Positions 58,807 to 64,000 of a stretch of 64,000 nucleotides of DNA are shown piece after piece (position 1 is the stretch's first letter; every line of letters starts with the position of its first letter). Where the stretch lies: contig NC_018387.1 in the NCBI RefSeq assembly GCF_000208865.1, positions 682,001-746,000 of the forward strand, given 5' to 3'. The position numbers and the translations under genes are program-made. The notes beneath the pieces were generated by a model. That model worked only from the letters and a program-made list of their open reading frames with translations, searched no databases and was not told the origin of the DNA. The stretch is from Neospora caninum Liverpool. Taxonomy: Eukaryota; Apicomplexa; Conoidasida; Eucoccidiorida; Sarcocystidae.

Positions 58807-61800
58807 CCTGTTTGCATAGGAATGACAAGGGATTCATGGTTATGTGCCCGTCTTGCGGCAAAGATAGGGGCACATTTGGCTTTCCTCACGTATCTTCTCT
58901 CTCGTCCTTTTTCGCCAGGGCACTAGCCCTTCCGTCGCTGTCTTCTCTTTCTTCTCCCTTACGCGTTCGGTTTTTGCTTTCCCTGTTTGTCGCTTGCGTC
59001 TCGCGTGCCGCTCGGATTCTCACCGGCTTTCTTTCCCCTTTCGCTTGCTGTCTGCTTTGGTCAAACCTAAGTGCGCGGCTGTTCAACCTTTCCGCCTTTC
59101 TCTCCGCTTTTTCCGCCGGAGTTCGCAGCTCGTGTCTTTGTGCTCAAACTCATCGGCTTCTGGCCGTCTGTGCGTTTCCTCGCGCGTGCAGAATGTCAAG
59201 CGCCATGAGATGTCCGAACGGCATATCATGAACATGCAGCAAATGTTCCGAGACATGAAGCACCGCGAGAAAGAGAGAGAGGCCAACGCGCGACTCGAAC
59301 GCGAAGAAATCGCCCGCGTCGAAGCTGCCGCAGCTGCTGCTATGCGTCAAGACGGCCATGAATCTCATCCTTACCCTTCGTATTCTTCGGGTCCGGCCGT
59401 ATGCGGGGAGCAAAGTGCGCCGGCCGTCGCTCAGAGTGGCTTCTGGTCGATGTTTGTCGATCCCTCCTCCGGTCTCCCCTATTTCTTCAATTCCCAAACG
59501 CAAGAATCCTCCTGGACCCCGCCCCCCTGGTTCCCTCTTCCCCCGCTTCCCCCCAGCGCTCCAGTCTCGGGTGTACATACAGCTGGGCATGTGCACGCGG
59601 CGGGGGCAGAGCCAGGGCGGCCCCCGACACCTTCCGTGGCAAAGCCGAAACTGAAGATTGTGTCAATCAAGAAAGTGGCGAAGCCAGAAGACGGGGTGCT
59701 CAGTCACGCAACAAAAGGCGAAGGAACGGAATCTGCAAACCCCTCAAACGCGTCGACTTCGCAACTGCCTGTGGCAGCCAAACCCGAGGCCTTGGCGTCT
59801 GACTCCTCTGGTCTCCAGAAAGAGCCGTCAACCGCTTCCGTAAAGAGGGAAAGAGCAGGCAATACTGAGTCTTCCGCTCGTTCGTCCTCTTCCCTTTCCT
59901 TCTCTTCTGTGTCCTCTTCGACTTCGTTGTCTGCCCAGGGAGAAGGAGCGGAGAAGGCGAGCTTGTCGGGCGCTGTTGGCGGTTCTGCTGGCCCTGTGGG
60001 GGGAATCGTCCACGGAGTGAAAGGCGAAGAGAAGCCGAATCCGCCTCCGGAGTCCAGCCGACCGTTGGATTCTGCTCTGGCAGCTGTCGCGAGTTCAAGA
60101 GCGTGTCACTGTCCGCATTCTTCTTCCTCGTCTGCTGCTCTCGCGCCTGGAGCAAAGGCGGACGGAGATGAGGCCGGTTTCTTTCCGTCTTCGAAATTCG
60201 CCGGGGTGCGTCCCGGCTTCGTCTTCCGGATGGGAAGTGAAGGCTTGGGGTACTACGCCGATACAGGGTTTCCGCGTGCGGCGTACAGACACCGGACGCT
60301 GACGCCGCCAGGCGGAAGCGCGTGTGCTCATGCGGACGCCGACGTGTCTCGGCGCTCGCTAGTTGAAGCTGCGCGCGTAGCGGCTCTGCAGGCGACGGAA
60401 GATGTGTGGGGAATACACGGAGACAGTGGGTCTGGAGACAGAGAAGGCAGAAGACGGGACGACTTTCCTGTCGGCGGACGCGGTCGAGGAAGAGGCGGGC
60501 CGTGGCCTCGAGGAGGGAGGGGACGTGGCGGCCGAGCCACGAGTGAAGAATGGCGACGCAAGTTCATGAAAGTGGCGTCGAAGGGAGGGGAAGAAGTCGA
60601 AGACGAAACGGAGGACGGGGATGCAAAGACGACGACGGCCCCTGGCGACTCGGGAAGCATTTCAGGAGCGAAAACGGGTGAAGGGTCAGAGAGAGAAGAA
60701 CACAGCCAGGACGGAGCAGCAGGAAGTCAGAGCGATGTGCCGATTGAAAACAAGGCTGCGACCGGCCCAAATATCGGCGAATGGGAAGTCGTCAAGCCTG
60801 GAGAATACAGCGCTTTTGCAAGCTGCGGAACGCGCGAAGAAGAGATCGAAGGCGAAGCAGAAGAAGAGCCGTACACCGAAGGTAAGCAGGAAGAACGGGA
60901 GCAGGAGGCGCGGTTAACGCGGAGCAAGGCAGGGGTGGGGGGGACGGTGGGGGAGAAGGCGGGAGGAAAAGTGGGAAGGACGCGAAATTGGAAAAGAGGG
61001 AAGGAGTGAGGTCACGTACGAGGATGGGAGGAAGGAGAAGAACTGGTTTTGCACTAGGTGAAAGCAACAGCGGTGGTTAGTGGAGGGACTCCAGCGGTCG
61101 GGAGAGAAGAAGATGCGGAGTGATAGCGAAAGAGAAAGTGAAAAGTCCCGGGATTCTAGGGAGTGAGAGGCTGCAGAGATGTAGAAGGCTCTCGGCCGCG
61201 TATTTGATTCAGCGTTTGACGTATGATTCTGCGTATGAACACCATGCAAGGAGACGGGACATCTTCCCTTATAGGTAGAAAGACGTCTCTGGAAATAGAA
61301 TTTGCGTGGTAGAGAACCGCTGGTGAACATGATTCTTTTCAAGAGAGCGCCTGCGTTGGGAACCTCGTGTGGGATCGGCAAACGGTGAGTCTCTCTTTTC
61401 TGTCTCGCTCTTCAGCTGGATACCTCAAGGATCTGCGCTGGGACATCGCCTGCCAGGGGCCTCTTCATCGCGACGACCTCGAACCCCTCGAGAAGCCTGT
61501 CTACCATCCTTTGGTAAGTATAGTTCATCCGAACAGCGGCAGAGAAGAAACTCGTCAAAGTATGCGTGCTTGTCCAAGTAGGCCAACGCACATATTACGT
61601 TTTCGTATTTGTTTACGTAAAGATGTGCGGGAGGATACTTGTGTATATGTAACTTCTGTACACACATTCGTTTGACGAGCAATGGTTCTGCGTATAAGGA
61701 GATTGGTACGTAGTCTTCTTTTCTACACCATCACAGGCAAATCCGTGTCTGTACTGATTTATCTAAATATATATCTGTATATATGTTCGTGACAGGGCAC

Positions 61801-61980
61801 GACTAAGGTAAACTAAGGTACGCGTGTGCACAACAGGTGTCTTTGTTTCCGCTGTCCTGTGCTTTTGCCGATTCGTAGACTGGAGAGGAAACGGGGGATT
61901 TGGGATCCGCCGCTCCGGTGGCGTTTAAGAAAGCGAAGAAAATCAAAGTCCACGGCCTGCGAAAACTGACGGCAGAGTGA
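58451..61980 (+). CDS. WBP4: WBP4/FBP21-like spliceosomal protein (U1-type zinc finger plus WW domain)
   Basis: Four exons join in phase: 58451-58525, 59192-60881, 61416-61513 and 61879-61980, about 654 residues. The first two exons rebuild a U1-type zinc finger: HYCEVCKTWLSGHTM then NVKRHEMSERHIMN. A charged helix follows (KHREKEREANARLEREEIAR). A WW domain is at about residues 106-137 (GFWSMFVDPSSGLPYFFNSQ, ending SSWTPP). The long middle is Ser/Pro/Ala-rich, and an RGG-type patch lies near residue 455 (GGRGRGRGGPWPRGGRGRGG). The end is basic (VAFKKAKKIKVHGLRKL), as in WBP4. WBP4 joins the precatalytic spliceosome and binds proline-rich splicing proteins; this role is inferred. It is much longer than human WBP4 (376 residues), and one WW domain is visible instead of two. 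Confidence 0.9.
58735..58806. repeat. (GATA)n microsatellite, about 18 units
   Basis: An uninterrupted GATA tetranucleotide tract within WBP4 intron 1. Its antisense frame reads YLSI repeats and should not be called coding. Confidence 0.97.
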
Positions 61981-62766
61981 AGGATTTGCTCTCGCTCGAG
62001 CGCGTTGTACACCTATGCATCTGAAGTTCCTGTGTAGGATTTAGACCATGGACCTGAGCTGTACGCTTCACTGACCCACATTCTAGAGCCCACATGGAAA
62101 CTGCATAGAGGCTTCGGTGTCGAACGGCACACTGCTGTACATTCCAGCCTCCTTTCCACTTTTGAATTTCTTTTCCGTTTCGTGGCGCGTACAAAGCGCT
62201 CGCTGGTGTTTGTTGGCAATCAAAAAGTCCACGGTAGGGGAGTCCGCTCACGCGACGGCTCTCCGCACGCAGGTGGACCGTCCGGGCGGCGCATTCAGTT
62301 AACAGATGAGGCATGCACTTGCAAGCTTCCGGTCACTTTCCCAAACAAAGTTATGTTGAGATACGCTTTTCTCCCCCACTGACCAAGAATGCCGCACATG
62401 CCGCGCACATTTTTCTCTCTCGCGATCTTGCCCCGGGGGCTGTGCCTTTCTGTCGCTCCCTGAGCTGCCGCAGCAGCGGCTGAAAAACTTTCACAGGGTA
62501 TCGAGTTTTAGAAAAGTTCGTTTCTCTCAGCCACGTTTTTAATGTGAGCCAAACTGCTATAATGCCAAGTCCCGCACATCGGACAACCCCATGGCTAGCG
62601 TTGTTTCTGTGGGAGTCCATAGTTCAAAAGTGCCACGATCGCTGAGCGCCCCATTTTGCGGTCCCTGGTGTACAGCAGAGAGAATCTCCCGGAAAGATGT
62701 TTCCGCTGGCAAAACCAGGACTCCCCGTTTTCTACAAATATACACGCAAAAGTCGGGGTAGAGTTT

Positions 62767-62799
<33 letters not shown>

Positions 62800-63589
62800 C
62801 GTTTATACCCACATATGTACATAATACCCTCCATGGCCACGCAGAGAACGGCTGCGCCCGCAATGGTACAAACCGGTACTTCATAAAAGAACGGGAGGTT
62901 GTTTCGTGTGTGCTCCCAATGGTTGGTTTCTAGAGAGAAGAGATTCAAAATATATTTCCACCCGTAGACTGATCCCACGCCGGGGTTCACACACAGGCGA
63001 GGCTAGTCGTGACCTCGTCCGTCTTTGTCGCCTGTGAAGAACGCGACAGAACTTGCACACGAAAACTGTGCAAGGCATTCATTCACAGCAAACTCTCGAT
63101 TGTCCCCTTCTCCATGTTCCCGCCATCTTCCCAGACTCTCTGTGCTCCGAGCTCCCCGGGCGAAGAAGGGCTTCGTTCTCACTTTGTCCGAATTGCTGAA
63201 GCAGCACTACTCGCGCCCGCTATGCCTTGCCATTCTTTAAAAAAAGCATGATTTGGAAAACCCGTAATACACTGCAGATCCTACCCCGTCTTTTACCGAC
63301 GCGCGTGGGCAACTGGCGTGTTCGCAAGAGAAACCTGCGTGTTTTAATGTCTCCACGGGCTGACCAGTTGTCCCGGAGCACAGGGTTCTTGGAACCCCCG
63401 GAGCACAGGGTTCTTGGAACCCCCTCACCACTCTCACTGATCGCGCTGTGAAAATGTCCACGCAACACGAGTCACTGCGCGGCGTTATCATGCACGCTCC
63501 GTAGGCGATGCCGTTACATCCGTCTTTCCGATCGCAAGTGGCTGAAAACCATCGGACGCCTCTCTGCCATCCGGGGATGAGTTTCGGCA
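61981..63589. other. Convergent spacer between WBP4 and the right-edge gene
   Basis: Holds the 3' UTRs of two genes ending towards each other. A (TA)n tract lies at 62770-62799 and a duplicated near-palindrome at 63373-63422. No exon is supported. Confidence 0.5.
63373..63422. repeat. 25-bp tandem duplication of a near-palindrome
   Basis: Two identical units, CCGGAGCACAGGGTTCTTGG followed by AACCC, start at 63373 and 63398. Each contains GGGTTCTTGGAACCC, which can fold on itself. Confidence 0.9.
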
Positions 63590-64000
63590 TTACCAGCAGA
63601 GCCTAACCATTTTCTGAAGGAAACTTCTGCATCTGTCGCCAATGTTTCTGCAGGACGTAGAGAAACCGTCGCGCTTGTAATAATCAGCAGCAGCGATAAT
63701 GTCTAACTCATCCTCATCTTCGAGAATGAGCACTCTTCGACGCCGTCGGCCTTTGGTTTCGCGTTCCTCTTGCTCTTCGTCGTCCATCACAATGAAGGAC
63801 ATGCGTGGCACCGTCTCCTCAGGAAGGGACAAAGTTCGAGCAAAATTTCCGCCGGGCGAAGCGGCAGCAGCCTCCCGAGCTGCTTCGAGCGCGCGACACG
63901 CGAAAGATTGTTCCGCTTTGGGCTCTGGAGCTTTTACGAGCAGCGTCGAACCCTTCTCGTCCGGTGCCATCAACAGACTCTTGAGAGTAGCGCCTGACAG
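63590..64000 (-). CDS. 3' end of an unrecognised gene continuing past the right edge
   Basis: The minus-strand frame is open from the window edge to a stop at 63590, about 136 codons. It contains an Ala/Glu-rich part (ACRALEAAREAAAASPGG), then SLPEETVPRMSFIVMDDEEQ. A basic/acidic switch follows (KGRRRRRVLILEDEDELDII) before ADYYKRDGFST and a Cys-containing tail (RLCW). The frame is open before the ATG at 63970, so the true start lies outside. The protein-like composition and the lack of antisense bias argue it is real. No family recognised; the RRRRRV-acidic block could be a nuclear targeting signal, but that is only a suggestion. Confidence 0.55.
   Translation of the reverse strand: MSGATLKSLLMAPDEKGSTLLVKAPEPKAEQSFACRALEAAREAAAASPGGNFARTLSLPEETVPRMSFIVMDDEEQEERETKGRRRRRVLILEDEDELDIIAAADYYKRDGFSTSCRNIGDRCRSFLQKMVRLCW

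Noticed and set aside
58661..58873. Frame with YLSI repeats
   Set aside because: Translation of the GATA microsatellite in WBP4 intron 1.

Overview
The window looks like nuclear DNA of a coccidian apicomplexan in the Toxoplasma/Neospora/Hammondia group. The reasons are: intron-rich genes with GT-AG splicing, GC near 50 percent, long C/T-rich leaders, many (TA)n microsatellites in introns and spacers, repeated TGCATGCA sites, and an Fe-S scaffold gene of plastid type carrying an apicoplast-like leader. It is not bacterial: there are no operons, CRISPR arrays or phage modules. Gene models were built by hand by joining open frames at GT/AG sites with matching phase and comparing the result with remembered protein families. 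No search was run.

Layout from left to right: 1-5839 (-) the 5' part of an EF-hand protein running off the left edge; 7438-10814 (+) a CINP homologue; 10815-17724 a long stretch without a supported gene; 17725-19599 (+) an A20/AN1 zinc-finger protein; 21927-24832 (-) a METTL13/EEF1AKMT4-like methyltransferase; 26022-29364 (+) a tandem-domain NFU protein of plastid type; 31729-32826 (+) a single-exon secreted or membrane protein with no known family; 34469-43937 (-) the AP-2 alpha-adaptin; 47455-52325 (-) splicing factor SF3A3; 55414-56668 (-) an LLPH-like basic nucleolar protein; 58451-61980 (+) a WBP4/FBP21-like spliceosomal protein; 63590-64000 (-) the 3' end of a gene that continues past the right edge.

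Most genes are housekeeping: endocytosis (alpha-adaptin), pre-mRNA splicing (SF3A3, WBP4), ribosome biogenesis (LLPH, CINP), translation-factor methylation, and apicoplast Fe-S assembly (NFU). Divergent pairs share upstream spacers (EF-hand/CINP, methyltransferase/NFU, LLPH/WBP4). I see no functional operon-like grouping and no convincing new multi-gene system. The signals most worth following are a dispersed 14-bp inverted-repeat motif, GGTGTA(CA or TG)TACACC, that also lies inside coding exons; a 31-bp-arm hairpin near 53.6 kb; a small-subunit-rRNA-like segment in an NFU intron; and the orphan secreted protein.
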